DNA of 64,000 nt. Origin: Alloacidobacterium sp035547425 (lineage in GTDB: Bacteria; Acidobacteriota; Terriglobia; Terriglobales; Acidobacteriaceae). The stretch lies in the NCBI GenBank assembly GCA_035547425.1, contig DASZUU010000031.1, positions 5,434 to 69,433 on the forward strand, in the 5' to 3' direction. The notes below the pieces were generated by a model. The model was not told where the DNA came from and did not search any database. It was given only the letters and a program-made list of their open reading frames with translations. The position numbers and the translations under genes are program-made. Shown piece by piece: positions 7,421 to 16,429 of the stretch; position 1 is the stretch's first letter; each line of letters begins with the position of its first letter.

Positions 7421-9208
7421 ATGACAACTCGAAGACAATTGCTCAAGGCAGGAGTCGCCTTTGCCGCCTGCGGGCTGAACGGGAGACGAATTGCCGCGCT
7501 TCCGGGAGCGATATTTGCTCCCGCGAATGGAAGTTCACAGGCAATCCCGCCCGGCAGGCTTCCATCACGCAGCGATGTTGTGATGTCGACACGAGTTGCT
7601 CGGCCCGACGCGCTCGAGATGCTGAGCGCTTTTCATGCCACGCGCAACGAGTGGCTGTATACCAACGATGCAGCGTATGTCGCGCGGATGAAGCAGGTGG
7701 TCGGCCATGTGGGCCTGTCCGTAAATCTTAGTATGCGCAACCAGACCACTGCGCCATCGCCGGACGTGAAGGCCGCGGTGGGCAGCAATGCGGCACGGAA
7801 TCTCGACGGCAGTATCATGGTAGCTCCGTGGATGGGGGACAAGACCCCTTTCAATTCGACATTCGATCCTAATTGGCGCACTACTCTGATGAACACGGTG
7901 AAGAATGACGTGGCCATAGGTGCGGACTCGATTCAGGGCGATGACCCGGAGATGGAAACTTCGATCTTACGTTTTGCAGGAGGCGACTTTTCCTCGAATG
8001 CAATCGCGGCTTTCCAGTCCTATTGCAAATCGCCATCAGCCCATCCGGGATGCCGCGATCTTGATAACTTGCATGGCGACATGTCCAAGTGGATCAGGCA
8101 GCGGGCCGGAACATCCGGTCAGATCGACTGGAAGGATTTTAAGCAGAAACATGGGTCCGAGCCTGCCTGGGAGGCGTGGACCTCGTTCATGAGGGAAGTT
8201 ACGGTGCAATTTCTGGGAACGGTCCGGCAGTACCTGCATTCGCAGCAGCGCCCTCTGCCGTTCTCCATCAACGTCAATAATCCGCTGCCCATAGCAGCGT
8301 CCGCGTTTCTCTTTGATTCCGCCGACTACCTCATCTCGGAGATTAATTCTTTGAACTGGCCTAGGCAATTGACGGCTTACCATGCCACAACAGCGGCATG
8401 GAAGATGCCCTTTGTGCCCAGCATTGTTCCTATCTCCACAGCAGACACGCAGTGGGCTATAGCTCTGGCTTATGCGCTTGGCGATACCCCTCTGGTGCCA
8501 TGGAACGTCTTTGTCGTTCATCAGCCCAGATATTTCGGTTCTGTGGCAGATTACGGCTATCTCTTCGATTTTGTGCGCGCTAATTCAAGGTATTTCGACG
8601 ATTACGACGAAGTTTCCGATGTCGCCGTGGTCTGCGATGAAAACTCGATTACGCCGGAACTGCTCTACTCCGCGGCAACGGTCTTTACAGGACTTGGCGT
8701 CACTTTCCGGTTTGTGGTTCTCCGTTCAAACGGCACCATCACCGGAACTCACCCAACACCATTCCCTGCTCAGGTAGCAGTGGCGCTGAATGTCCCCGAA
8801 TCGAGGGTCAAGAGTCTATTTCCATCTATTCCGTCCATTGGTTTGAGTGAGTTAAGTCCCAACGGCTTTTCACCTGCCCTCGACCGCGCGCTCCATACCG
8901 TCACGCCTAACCCGCAAAGGGTTGTCGCTGTGCCACGGATCGACAAGGCTTCGGGGACGCTCCTGGTTCATGTCGTGGATGCAACAAAATCCAACAGCGG
9001 CTTTAGCGAGAGCCAATTCTTGAACGTGATTGTGCCGAAATCTTACTGGGCCTATGTGCAAGGAGTTCAGCGCGCGTTGCTGGTCCGGCCGCGCGCCAAT
9101 TCGCTGCAGCGGCCCGTTACTGTAACCCGGAACTCCAATAACATCACTCTGCGCGTGTCTCTGGCGGGAATTTCGGGATGGGGAATGCTCGTATTCCAGC
9201 GTTCGTAA
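7421..9208 (+). CDS. Large exported protein of unknown family in the polysaccharide locus
   Basis: A 595-residue protein that I do not recognise. The N-terminus (TTRRQLLKAGVAF, then a hydrophobic stretch and small residues) resembles a twin-arginine signal, so a folded protein may be exported. The middle has the alternating pattern of a TIM-barrel-like glycoside hydrolase, with acidic positions such as SIQGDDPEME, an aromatic LNWPRQ region, WNVFVVHQPRYFG, and a final beta-rich part with DKASGTLLVHVVD. It lies between two O-acyltransferase genes and upstream of the polymerase on the same strand, so it may trim or modify the polymer. The start ATG follows a GGAGAGG stretch at some distance. Glycosidase activity is a guess from context and general fold pattern only. 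Confidence 0.6.
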   Translation: MTTRRQLLKAGVAFAACGLNGRRIAALPGAIFAPANGSSQAIPPGRLPSRSDVVMSTRVARPDALEMLSAFHATRNEWLYTNDAAYVARMKQVVGHVGLSVNLSMRNQTTAPSPDVKAAVGSNAARNLDGSIMVAPWMGDKTPFNSTFDPNWRTTLMNTVKNDVAIGADSIQGDDPEMETSILRFAGGDFSSNAIAAFQSYCKSPSAHPGCRDLDNLHGDMSKWIRQRAGTSGQIDWKDFKQKHGSEPAWEAWTSFMREVTVQFLGTVRQYLHSQQRPLPFSINVNNPLPIAASAFLFDSADYLISEINSLNWPRQLTAYHATTAAWKMPFVPSIVPISTADTQWAIALAYALGDTPLVPWNVFVVHQPRYFGSVADYGYLFDFVRANSRYFDDYDEVSDVAVVCDENSITPELLYSAATVFTGLGVTFRFVVLRSNGTITGTHPTPFPAQVAVALNVPESRVKSLFPSIPSIGLSELSPNGFSPALDRALHTVTPNPQRVVAVPRIDKASGTLLVHVVDATKSNSGFSESQFLNVIVPKSYWAYVQGVQRALLVRPRANSLQRPVTVTRNSNNITLRVSLAGISGWGMLVFQRS

Positions 9209-9329
9209 GAACGCGGTGTTCGGGCCGTGAGGCGAGGTTGCCCGACCCTGATGTAGTCGTTTTTCGCACATAAAATTTTCGTGGATGCGGGGCCGGAACA
9301 CGGCCAGAAATTTTCTAAGGTGAATAAGA

Positions 9330-10508
9330 ATGGCAAAAAGTTCAGCCAAGTTTTCAGTCCATCTCGATGCGATGCGCGTCGTGGCGGCACTTACTGTTTT
9401 TCTGATGCATATCAAGGGATTGTTTATCGGTCCTACCTTGACTCAGCACATGGCGGCATCTGCGAATTCGTATGAACATAATGAACTATTCACCAGCCCG
9501 GCCCACGAAGCGGTGATCGTCTTTTTCGTACTCAGCGGATTCTTTGTTGGCGGAGGCGTGTTGCGCGGCTGGCAAAAACGTATCTGGACATGGAAAACCT
9601 ACGCCATCCAGCGGCTCACACGGTTGTGGATCGTCCTGATTCCAGCCCTTCTATTGACCCTCGCTCTCGATACAGCCGGACTCCATCTCTTTGGGCTCAG
9701 CGGGCCATATGGCCACCCGCACTGGGAGAGCACCCTTACTCTTGAGATTCCAAATAACTTGAATGCGCACACATTCTTTGGCTGCCTGTTCTTCCTGCAA
9801 AAGATACTTGTACAGCCTCTGGGATCGAATGGCGCGCTCTGGACATTGGCATATGAGTTCTGGTTTTATGTCGCATTTCCCTTAGGAATGGGTGCGCTGA
9901 CCTCACGATTTTCATGGCCTATCCGCGTATTGAATGCCGCTCTTCTGATTGGGGTCGGATTCTTCGTGGGCCAAACCATCACCGCCTACTTTCTGTTATG
10001 GCTCATCGGCGCATCCCTGCAAGCGATTCCCAAAAAGCTGTCGCCCGGCCAAGTCAGGATTCTGGCGCCTGCCGGGGTGGTCCTGTTGTGTGCTGTCTCT
10101 GTGGCCTTGTGGGCATTAAAGTGGGACATGTATCTTTCAGACCTGATCGAAGCATGCACTTGCGCTGCTCTATGCTATGTAATTCTGCACGAAACCGATG
10201 AGGCCCCCCATGGCAGCGCGTATGTCTCGACCTCGAGGCTGCTATCGGACATGTCATACACGCTCTACTTGGCCCATTTACCCATCGTGCTTTTTCTTTG
10301 CGCGCTACTTGCCTCGCGAGGTATTCTTCGCGGTTTCGATGCCAGGCACCTTGTGATCGCTGCCGGCGTTTCGGTGATTGCTTTCGCCTGCTGCTATTTG
10401 CTCTACTTGTGCTTTGAGCGGCACAGCGATAGGGTTCGGGGTGTGCTGCTCTCAAAATTTGGTTCCGCACGAAAAGAACAGCCCCGCGCCACCGAGGTTC
10501 TTTCATAA
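9330..10508 (+). CDS. OafA/YrhL-type membrane O-acyltransferase 2
   Basis: A second acyltransferase-3 family protein, 392 residues. It shows LDAMRVVAALTVFLMHIKG with the N-terminal His, VFFVLSGFFVGGG, an RLTRLWIVLIP segment and many membrane helices. It is not a close copy of the one at 6177, so the pair may put different acyl groups on the polymer or act at different positions. Its TAA stop shares one base with the ATG of the following polymerase gene, indicating coupled translation. The 120 bases upstream contain no other gene. Confidence 0.85.
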   Translation: MAKSSAKFSVHLDAMRVVAALTVFLMHIKGLFIGPTLTQHMAASANSYEHNELFTSPAHEAVIVFFVLSGFFVGGGVLRGWQKRIWTWKTYAIQRLTRLWIVLIPALLLTLALDTAGLHLFGLSGPYGHPHWESTLTLEIPNNLNAHTFFGCLFFLQKILVQPLGSNGALWTLAYEFWFYVAFPLGMGALTSRFSWPIRVLNAALLIGVGFFVGQTITAYFLLWLIGASLQAIPKKLSPGQVRILAPAGVVLLCAVSVALWALKWDMYLSDLIEACTCAALCYVILHETDEAPHGSAYVSTSRLLSDMSYTLYLAHLPIVLFLCALLASRGILRGFDARHLVIAAGVSVIAFACCYLLYLCFERHSDRVRGVLLSKFGSARKEQPRATEVLS

Positions 10509-11842
10509 TGGCTGCCGTAGTAGAGCACTATCCGGAGAATGTCTCGGTGGAGACGCGGAGATATCCGTTTTCTCTGCTCATTATCGTAATAATGGGCACA
10601 TTTACGGTGTCAACGCCATATCCGATCATATTCGGCCTTCCCAGGCCGTTCCTGATTGCCATGCTGTTTACGGTATTCATGTACATCAGCCTGAAAGGAA
10701 GCATCGGGATAAAGTACATCCAATTTGCGCTGGCCTACCTCGCAGCGTTTGTGCCATCGACGCTCTACGGGCTCATGACTACGCAAATCAAGTGGACATC
10801 CGCGATCCAGATGATCGCCATGCAAGGGGTATTCTGCGTCCTCTGCTCCTACTTTTACAGATGGCTGTCGCGCAATTCGGATAGAGAAAAATCTCGATGG
10901 TGCGAAGTTATCCTGATCTATTTTTTGTTTATAACAGTATTGAATCTAGTGTTTTACTCGCAGTTCTCCGGTCTTATGAGTCGCCTGTATCCCTCCGTAA
11001 ACGGTGAACTCTACTCGATAGTAACTTCACAACGGGAACTGAGCGATTACGGCGGAAGAGCCTCGGCCTTTTTCTCCGAGCCTTCCAATTATGCAAAGTT
11101 TCTCTCCATCATTGTCGCTGTATATATGACCGTTAGCCGGTGCTCGAAGCGCTCTATCGCGGCCCTTTTGCTGTTCGCGGTGCTGATTCGCTCGGTTTCG
11201 TTTCTCTATGCGGCTCCGGCCATGTTCTATGCCTGGTGGCGCCTTTCCCGTCCGCCCAGTACCGCCGCCCCTCGACGCATCGGGCCCGGTGCCACGAGGA
11301 TTCTCCTCGCATCTTCCGTCGTAATTCTGCTTATTGCCGGCATCCTTGTTACTCAATCGGGCCGTTTGAGCAAGGCGCACACGGGAGGGGATAACAGCTT
11401 AAATGGCCGTATCTTATTGCCATTGAAATACATGTCTACTCACGCCGACCTGCTTGTCGCGGGTTATGGGCTCACGCCGCAGGACGATATAGCAAATTTC
11501 TCCATCATGGCATACGCCATGTCATCCGGTCACCTGACTAGCCTCACGTCATCCATGACTGCCACTTCAACTACAGTTACGTTTTTGGTTGGCGTGGGGA
11601 TTGCGGGCCTTGCAGTATTCTATGCGCTCATGTTTTTGATGCAAAGATCAGAGGGTGTCTGGCTGGTAACAGTTTTTCTTTTATCTAACTTCATTAACGC
11701 CGGCTATAACTCATCGACCATGTTTGTCCTGTCAGGCCTGTTGATTACCCTACTGAGCTACCAGGTGTATAAGAGCCGGGAAGACCGCAGGCGCATGCTG
11801 GCGGAATTGGAATCTGAATTAGCGGCGTTGGAGAACAGCTGA
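10508..11842 (+). CDS. Wzy-like polysaccharide polymerase
   Basis: This 444-residue protein has about 11-12 hydrophobic segments and the organisation of an O-antigen ligase/polymerase: a large polar loop in the second half carrying a conserved-looking GGRASAFFSEPSNYAK segment and another with LNGRILLPLKYM. Wzy proteins are so variable that identification rests on topology and context rather than on a fixed motif. Neighbours are a Wzx-like flippase and O-acyltransferases on the same strand. The C-terminus ends in a short charged coil (SREDRRRMLAELESEL). It should polymerise lipid-linked repeat units in the periplasm. Confidence 0.65.
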   Translation: MAAVVEHYPENVSVETRRYPFSLLIIVIMGTFTVSTPYPIIFGLPRPFLIAMLFTVFMYISLKGSIGIKYIQFALAYLAAFVPSTLYGLMTTQIKWTSAIQMIAMQGVFCVLCSYFYRWLSRNSDREKSRWCEVILIYFLFITVLNLVFYSQFSGLMSRLYPSVNGELYSIVTSQRELSDYGGRASAFFSEPSNYAKFLSIIVAVYMTVSRCSKRSIAALLLFAVLIRSVSFLYAAPAMFYAWWRLSRPPSTAAPRRIGPGATRILLASSVVILLIAGILVTQSGRLSKAHTGGDNSLNGRILLPLKYMSTHADLLVAGYGLTPQDDIANFSIMAYAMSSGHLTSLTSSMTATSTTVTFLVGVGIAGLAVFYALMFLMQRSEGVWLVTVFLLSNFINAGYNSSTMFVLSGLLITLLSYQVYKSREDRRRMLAELESELAALENS

Positions 11843-11945
11843 AGGACATGGAGTTGTGAGCGTTCTTATCCGAGACATGAAAATAGGGGTAGACTATGAA
11901 TCGGACACCGATTTACGCTGGTATGCCTAAGGATTAATCCACACA

Positions 11946-12212
11946 TTGTCGAACCAGACCATCCAAGAGCGGGTTTTAAAAGTCGTTGCTACCTCGAAAC
12001 GCATTCCGCTGGAAACTGTGCAACCGGAAAGCACTTTCGAGGCCCTCAATATCGATTCTCTCGATCGCCTCAACATCCTTTTTGATCTTGAGAGCGAGTT
12101 TGAAATCGAGATCAATGACGAGCAGGCAAAGCAGGTCCATAACATTCACGAGATGATCGAAGGCGTCACTCTTCTCGTCCAGGCGAAGAACGCCTCCTTA
12201 CCTGTTGAATAG
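11946..12212 (+). CDS. Acyl carrier protein
   Basis: A small acidic 88-residue protein with the phosphopantetheine attachment site NIDSLDRLN (Ser38), in the usual helix-loop-helix context. Start is TTG at 11946, about 11 bases after AAGGA; no better start fits. It carries acyl chains as thioesters. The dedicated ketosynthase starts 2 bases after its stop, so the two are made together. It differs from housekeeping AcpP in that the serine context is DSLDRLN rather than DSLDTVE, which fits a specialised pathway such as the sphingoid or oxoamine synthesis suggested by the convergent enzymes downstream. Confidence 0.9.
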   Translation: MSNQTIQERVLKVVATSKRIPLETVQPESTFEALNIDSLDRLNILFDLESEFEIEINDEQAKQVHNIHEMIEGVTLLVQAKNASLPVE

Positions 12213-12213
12213 C

Positions 12214-13425
12214 ATGCATCGCGTTGTCGTCACAGGCACGGGCGTCGTCAGCCCCTTAGGAAGCAACACTGCCGGCTTCTGGAAGGCGCTGCTCGCGGGC
12301 ACGTCCGCCATCCGGGAGATTATTGGAGTCGATGCTTCGCAAATCCGTTTCAAAAACGGTGCAGAGATTCGGCACTATGTTCCCGAGGAATATTTCGATC
12401 CGAAGGATATTCCCTTCATGGACCGCTTCGCCCAGTTTGCCGTACTTGCCGCTCGCGAGGCTATCTGTGACGCCGGAATCGAATGGACTTCCGACCTGCG
12501 TGAATCCACCGCTGTAATTACGGGCTCTTGCCTGGGCGGTCGAGCCGCGGAGGAAAGCGGCTACTGGGAGCTCTTTCATAACGGCAGAACCCGCGTCCAG
12601 CCACTGACAATTCCACTCAGCATGAGCAATGCGGGCGCCAGCCATATCTGCATGCAATTCGGCATCGAAGGCCCGGCTTATACGGTGTCTACCGCCTGTG
12701 CTTCCGCCAGCCACGCTATTGGTCAGGCCTTCTGGATGGTTCGTTCCGGCGCTGCTCCCATGGCGATTGCCGGCGGAAGCGAGGCTCCTTTTTTTCTCGG
12801 CGGGCTCAAGGCGTGGGAGGCGATGCGGGTGATCAGCAAGGACACCTGCCGCCCCTTCTCGTCCGAACGCAGCGGCATGATTTTGGGCGAGGGCGCGGGC
12901 ATGCTGGTGCTGGAAACGCTGGAAGCCGCCCTTGCTCGCGGAGCACGTCCGATTGCCGAAATCGTCGGCTTCGGCATGTCGGCAGACGCCAGTCACATCA
13001 CCCAGCCGCTCGCCGCCGGGCCAATGCGCGCCATGCGCTCCGCTTTACGGGATGCGGGTCTGGCTCCCGAGCAAATCGGCTATATCAATGCTCACGGAAC
13101 AGCGACCGAGGCGAATGATCGCATCGAAACAGCGGCGATTCGCTGCACGTTTGGCTCGCATGCCGATAAACTCGCTGTCAGCTCTACGAAATCCATGCAC
13201 GGCCATGCGCTTGGCGCAGCGGGCGCTCTGGAGGCGGTGGCCAGCGTCCTTAGTCTCAGAGACGGCATGCTGCCGCCAACAGCCAACTTTCTCTCGGCTG
13301 ATCCCGCCTGCAATCTCGATGTCATTCCCAATCAGGCGCGAGCAACGGCCGTAGAAGCGTGCCTATCGAATTCCTTTGCTTTTGGTGGCCTGAATGCCGT
13401 TCTGGCCTTCAAAGCTTTTCCATAG
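12214..13425 (+). CDS. Beta-ketoacyl-ACP synthase (FabF-like)
   Basis: A 403-residue ketosynthase from the ATG at 12214 (an in-frame TTG at 12205 overlaps the ACP stop). The catalytic triad is complete: Cys162 in STACASASH, His294 in NAHGTAT and His331 in KSMHGHALGAAG. The N-terminal VVVTGTGVVSPLG and the EGAGMLVLE stretch are also typical. It elongates an acyl chain on ACP by decarboxylative condensation. It is not embedded in a fatty-acid operon (no fabD, fabG or fabH nearby) but is paired with an ACP and faces a serine-palmitoyltransferase-like gene, so it may tailor a special acyl chain. Confidence 0.92.
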   Translation: MHRVVVTGTGVVSPLGSNTAGFWKALLAGTSAIREIIGVDASQIRFKNGAEIRHYVPEEYFDPKDIPFMDRFAQFAVLAAREAICDAGIEWTSDLRESTAVITGSCLGGRAAEESGYWELFHNGRTRVQPLTIPLSMSNAGASHICMQFGIEGPAYTVSTACASASHAIGQAFWMVRSGAAPMAIAGGSEAPFFLGGLKAWEAMRVISKDTCRPFSSERSGMILGEGAGMLVLETLEAALARGARPIAEIVGFGMSADASHITQPLAAGPMRAMRSALRDAGLAPEQIGYINAHGTATEANDRIETAAIRCTFGSHADKLAVSSTKSMHGHALGAAGALEAVASVLSLRDGMLPPTANFLSADPACNLDVIPNQARATAVEACLSNSFAFGGLNAVLAFKAFP

Positions 13426-13426
13426 T

Positions 13427-14422
13427 TCAATCTAGGCTCCTGAGCCAGGCAATGGATCGAGCCACGCCCTCCTCGAGTGTGACCTGCGAAAAGTTGCCCA
13501 GCTCCGAGCCGGCCTTATCGTTAGGAAACTCCTGATCCCTGCCCAACAGAGCGACGGCATGCCGGGTCAACATGGGTCGGCCCGGCAACGATTTCACCCA
13601 GCGGTATGGAGCCTCCATCGTACCGGCCATCGCCATTGCCGCAGCGTACGGCAGGTTTATCCAGGGCGATTTGTACCCCAGCCCTTCTGCAAGAGCCGTT
13701 ACATACTGTTTCCAGCTGGCGCTTGTGCCGTCGGTCAGGTTGTAAACCGCTCCTTCTGCTCCGGGAAGCCATGCGGCGGTAAGCATCGCGTTGATGGCGT
13801 TATCAACGTATAGAAAACCGCCCGTGGCGCGTCCTCCATCGATATAAATCATCTGCCTTTTCCGCAGCAGGTTCGCGATATCGGTAACGAATGCCTTTCC
13901 CCGTGGGCCATAGATTGTTGCGGGACGAAACACCGTCACCGGTAGGCCATCTTCTCGCTCTGCTCGCCAGACTGCTTCTTCCGCCAGAATCTTTGTGCGA
14001 TTGTAAGGCAGTCCCACATCACGCAGGGAGCCCGTCTCAGGGCAGGGAATTGCTGGATAGCCGTAGACATCCGTCGTGCTGACGTGAACGAAGCGCTGGA
14101 GCTGACGAGCCTCTCGCGCAGCGAACAGCAGCATTTCCGTGCCCTTGACGTTGCTTTCCAGGTAAATTTCCGGGCGAGCCCAGTCAGTCGAGGCAGCCGC
14201 GCAGTGGAAGATATGAGTCGCGTTGCGAACAGTCTCCGCCACCGCAGCGCTCTCAGTCAGGCTGCCGCGAACGACTTGTATGCGCTCTCCAATAAATCCG
14301 GAAAGGTGCCGCAGATCGGAATTCGCCCGAGCCAGAACCGTGACCTTCTCGCCTCTCTGCGCGAGAACTTCGGCCAGCCGCCCGCCAAGAAAGCCGCTCG
14401 CTCCAGTTACCAGCACCGGCAT
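13427..14422 (-). CDS. Extended SDR, NAD(P)-dependent epimerase/reductase (CerR-like candidate)
   Basis: The 331-residue product is an extended short-chain dehydrogenase: TGASGFLGG at 6-14 binds the dinucleotide and the active pair is Tyr140 and Lys144 (YNRTK), with STTDVY upstream supplying Ser. Similar proteins act as sugar epimerases, 3-beta-hydroxysteroid dehydrogenases or, in the Caulobacter sphingolipid cluster, the ceramide reductase CerR. Since the gene lies 3 bases downstream of a serine-palmitoyltransferase-like gene on the same strand, the reduction of a long-chain ketone is the favoured idea. It converges with the ketosynthase gene, the stops being almost adjacent, with no visible terminator between. 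Confidence 0.8.
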   Translation of the reverse strand: MPVLVTGASGFLGGRLAEVLAQRGEKVTVLARANSDLRHLSGFIGERIQVVRGSLTESAAVAETVRNATHIFHCAAASTDWARPEIYLESNVKGTEMLLFAAREARQLQRFVHVSTTDVYGYPAIPCPETGSLRDVGLPYNRTKILAEEAVWRAEREDGLPVTVFRPATIYGPRGKAFVTDIANLLRKRQMIYIDGGRATGGFLYVDNAINAMLTAAWLPGAEGAVYNLTDGTSASWKQYVTALAEGLGYKSPWINLPYAAAMAMAGTMEAPYRWVKSLPGRPMLTRHAVALLGRDQEFPNDKAGSELGNFSQVTLEEGVARSIAWLRSLD

Positions 14423-14425
14423 CCG

Positions 14426-15724
14426 TTAGGCGCCCCGCATCTTCTCGAAGACGTCTAGTGCAAATTCAAGGTTTTCCCGCGTGTGCGCTGCCGTCACGCA
14501 GAGCCGCAGACGCGCGGCCCCCTGGGCTACGGCGGGGAACAATACCGGCGAAACGAGGATTCCGTAATCGCGGAGCTTGCGCGCAAACAGAGCCGTCCTG
14601 GCGTCGTCATACAGCATGACTGGAATAACCGCTGTTTGCGAAAGCCCTGTATCGTATCCCAGGCTTTGGAGCCCTTCACGCAGAAACGTTGCATTTGCGC
14701 GCAGTCGTGCAACCCGTTCCGGCTCCTGCTCGAGGATCTTCAGCGTCTCCAAAACCGCTGCTGCCGCCGGAGCCGCCAAGGCTCCCGAAAAAATGAACGG
14801 TGCGGCGGAGTGCTGGAGGAAAATCGAGAGACGGCGCGATACGGCTATGAATCCGCCATTCGATGGAATGGCTTTCGCGAGCGATCCCGTCCAGATGTCG
14901 ACATCCTCTGTAGGTATGCCGAAATGCTCGTCGGTGCCTCGTCCGTGGTTACCCAGCACTCCGCTCGCATGCGATTCGTCCATCAGCAGAAAGCAACCGA
15001 ATTCCTTCTTCAACGCAACCAACTCCGGCAGCGGACAGATATCGCCGTCCATGGAGAACACGCCGTCGGAGATGATGAGCGTCCGATTCGCCTCCGGCCC
15101 GTTCTCCAACTCATGCCGTAAAGAAGCCATGTCATTGTGATCGAATTTCTGGACCTGCACGCCCGCCAGGCGGCATGCATCCATCAGGCTGCGATGCGAC
15201 AGGGCATCGGCAATCACGCGATCAGCAGGCCCGAATAACGCGCTGATTACCGCCAGATTCGCCGCGTACCCTGAAGTAAATGTGATGGCCGTTTCTGTCC
15301 CTTTAAACTCTGCCAGAGCCTCTTCCGTCTCCTGGTGCAGCTCCAGAGTTCCGGTCAGCAGGCGCACTCCGCCTGTCCCGGTCCCGTATTTGCGCACCGC
15401 GGCAATCGCTGCCTCATCCACCCGCGGATCCCCGATCAGTCCCAGGTAGTCATACGAAGAAAGCATCAGCATCCGATGGCCGTTCATCTCCACGATCGGC
15501 CCGGACCGCGTGCTCAGGGGAGCCTGAAAAGGGTATGCGTCCAGCGAGCAGGCCAGCGCGGTACTCTCGAATAGTCTTCGCGCGCGTGCATCGATGAGAT
15601 CACGTTTCTTATAGCTTTCCTCGCGTTCAGAAGCGAAGTAGTTTTGGAACATCTGCCCTGAGGATGAAGGGAATGTCTTTTTGGCTGGTTTGGCTGGTTC
15701 TTCTTTAATAAGGCGGCTACTCAT
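14426..15724 (-). CDS. PLP-dependent alpha-oxoamine synthase, serine palmitoyltransferase-like
   Basis: A 432-residue fold-type I aminotransferase-like enzyme. Key residues are present: GTGTGGVRLLTGT, cofactor-stacking His177 in DALSHRSLMD, Asp249 and His252 in LLMDESHASG, and the Schiff-base Lys284 in GSLAKAIPSNGG. The family condenses an amino acid with an acyl thioester and releases CO2 (BioF, KBL, HemA, SPT). The roughly 55-residue N-terminal extension and the adjacent ACP, ketosynthase and CerR-like SDR favour serine palmitoyltransferase or a related lipid oxoamine synthase over BioF; no other biotin gene is seen. The N-terminal 25 residues are low-complexity and may be disordered. Confidence 0.85.
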   Translation of the reverse strand: MSSRLIKEEPAKPAKKTFPSSSGQMFQNYFASEREESYKKRDLIDARARRLFESTALACSLDAYPFQAPLSTRSGPIVEMNGHRMLMLSSYDYLGLIGDPRVDEAAIAAVRKYGTGTGGVRLLTGTLELHQETEEALAEFKGTETAITFTSGYAANLAVISALFGPADRVIADALSHRSLMDACRLAGVQVQKFDHNDMASLRHELENGPEANRTLIISDGVFSMDGDICPLPELVALKKEFGCFLLMDESHASGVLGNHGRGTDEHFGIPTEDVDIWTGSLAKAIPSNGGFIAVSRRLSIFLQHSAAPFIFSGALAAPAAAAVLETLKILEQEPERVARLRANATFLREGLQSLGYDTGLSQTAVIPVMLYDDARTALFARKLRDYGILVSPVLFPAVAQGAARLRLCVTAAHTRENLEFALDVFEKMRGA

Positions 15725-15964
15725 GAATATTCAATATATCGTGCGGTCCTCATCCTATGGGAAGGCAAAGTTTGGAGGCGATCGGACGAGCTCCAGGCTA
15801 AAAGCCGTGGCCTGAAGTAAGAGGGGCAGGGCATCCCAGCATGGAAGAGGGATGATTCGTAATTATACGGAGGAGTTAATAATCGATAAGTTATTTACTT
15901 ATAAAAGACATTACACGAGCTTCTGAAACAGTACTATGGAAAGCGCAATGTAACGGAGGAACTC

Positions 15965-16429
15965 GTGAATCGATTCTTGATAGCAATTCTTCTGTCGGCA
16001 ATGACTGCCTTTGCCGGCGATTTGCCAAGCAAAAAGTATCTGGACCTTGCCAACATCAAAATTATGGTTGCTGCCGCCGAGGCAAAGGCAAAAGAATTGA
16101 ATGTTTCCGTAACGATTTGTGTCGTGGATGAAAGCGGCAATCTGCTTTTTCTGGAAAAGGGAGAAACAGCCTCGCTGAATACAATTCAATTTGCCCAAAG
16201 AAAAGCGCGTCATGCGGCTTTTTACGGCAGCCCATCGAGAGAAGGGGCGGAGACGATAAAAAAGGGCAATACAGAAGCGCTGGCATTTCCTGAATTTTTT
16301 CCAAATCAAGGAGGACTGCCAATTAGAGTCGATGGGCAGCTTCTGGGCGGAATATCGGCGAGCGGCGCTAAATCAGAAATTGACGAAGCCATTGCGCAAT
16401 CCGGTCTGGATGCGCTGCTTAAGAAATGA
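15965..16429 (+). CDS. Secreted GlcG/HbpS-family haem-binding-like protein
   Basis: A 154-residue protein with a cleavable signal peptide (about 17 residues ending AFAG) and the GlcG/HbpS (DUF336) core: AEAKAKELNVSVTICVVDESGNL, described here only by its key part VDESGNL, and near the end the GGLPIRVDGQLLGGISASGA block. Family members bind haem or act in redox sensing; several occur next to oxidoreductases. The GTG start is preceded by CGGAGGA at a good distance (15954-15960). The stop overlaps the start of the following methyltransferase gene (ATGA), so the two are probably one operon. The AT-rich 240 bases upstream should hold the promoter. Confidence 0.8.
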   Translation: MNRFLIAILLSAMTAFAGDLPSKKYLDLANIKIMVAAAEAKAKELNVSVTICVVDESGNLLFLEKGETASLNTIQFAQRKARHAAFYGSPSREGAETIKKGNTEALAFPEFFPNQGGLPIRVDGQLLGGISASGAKSEIDEAIAQSGLDALLKK

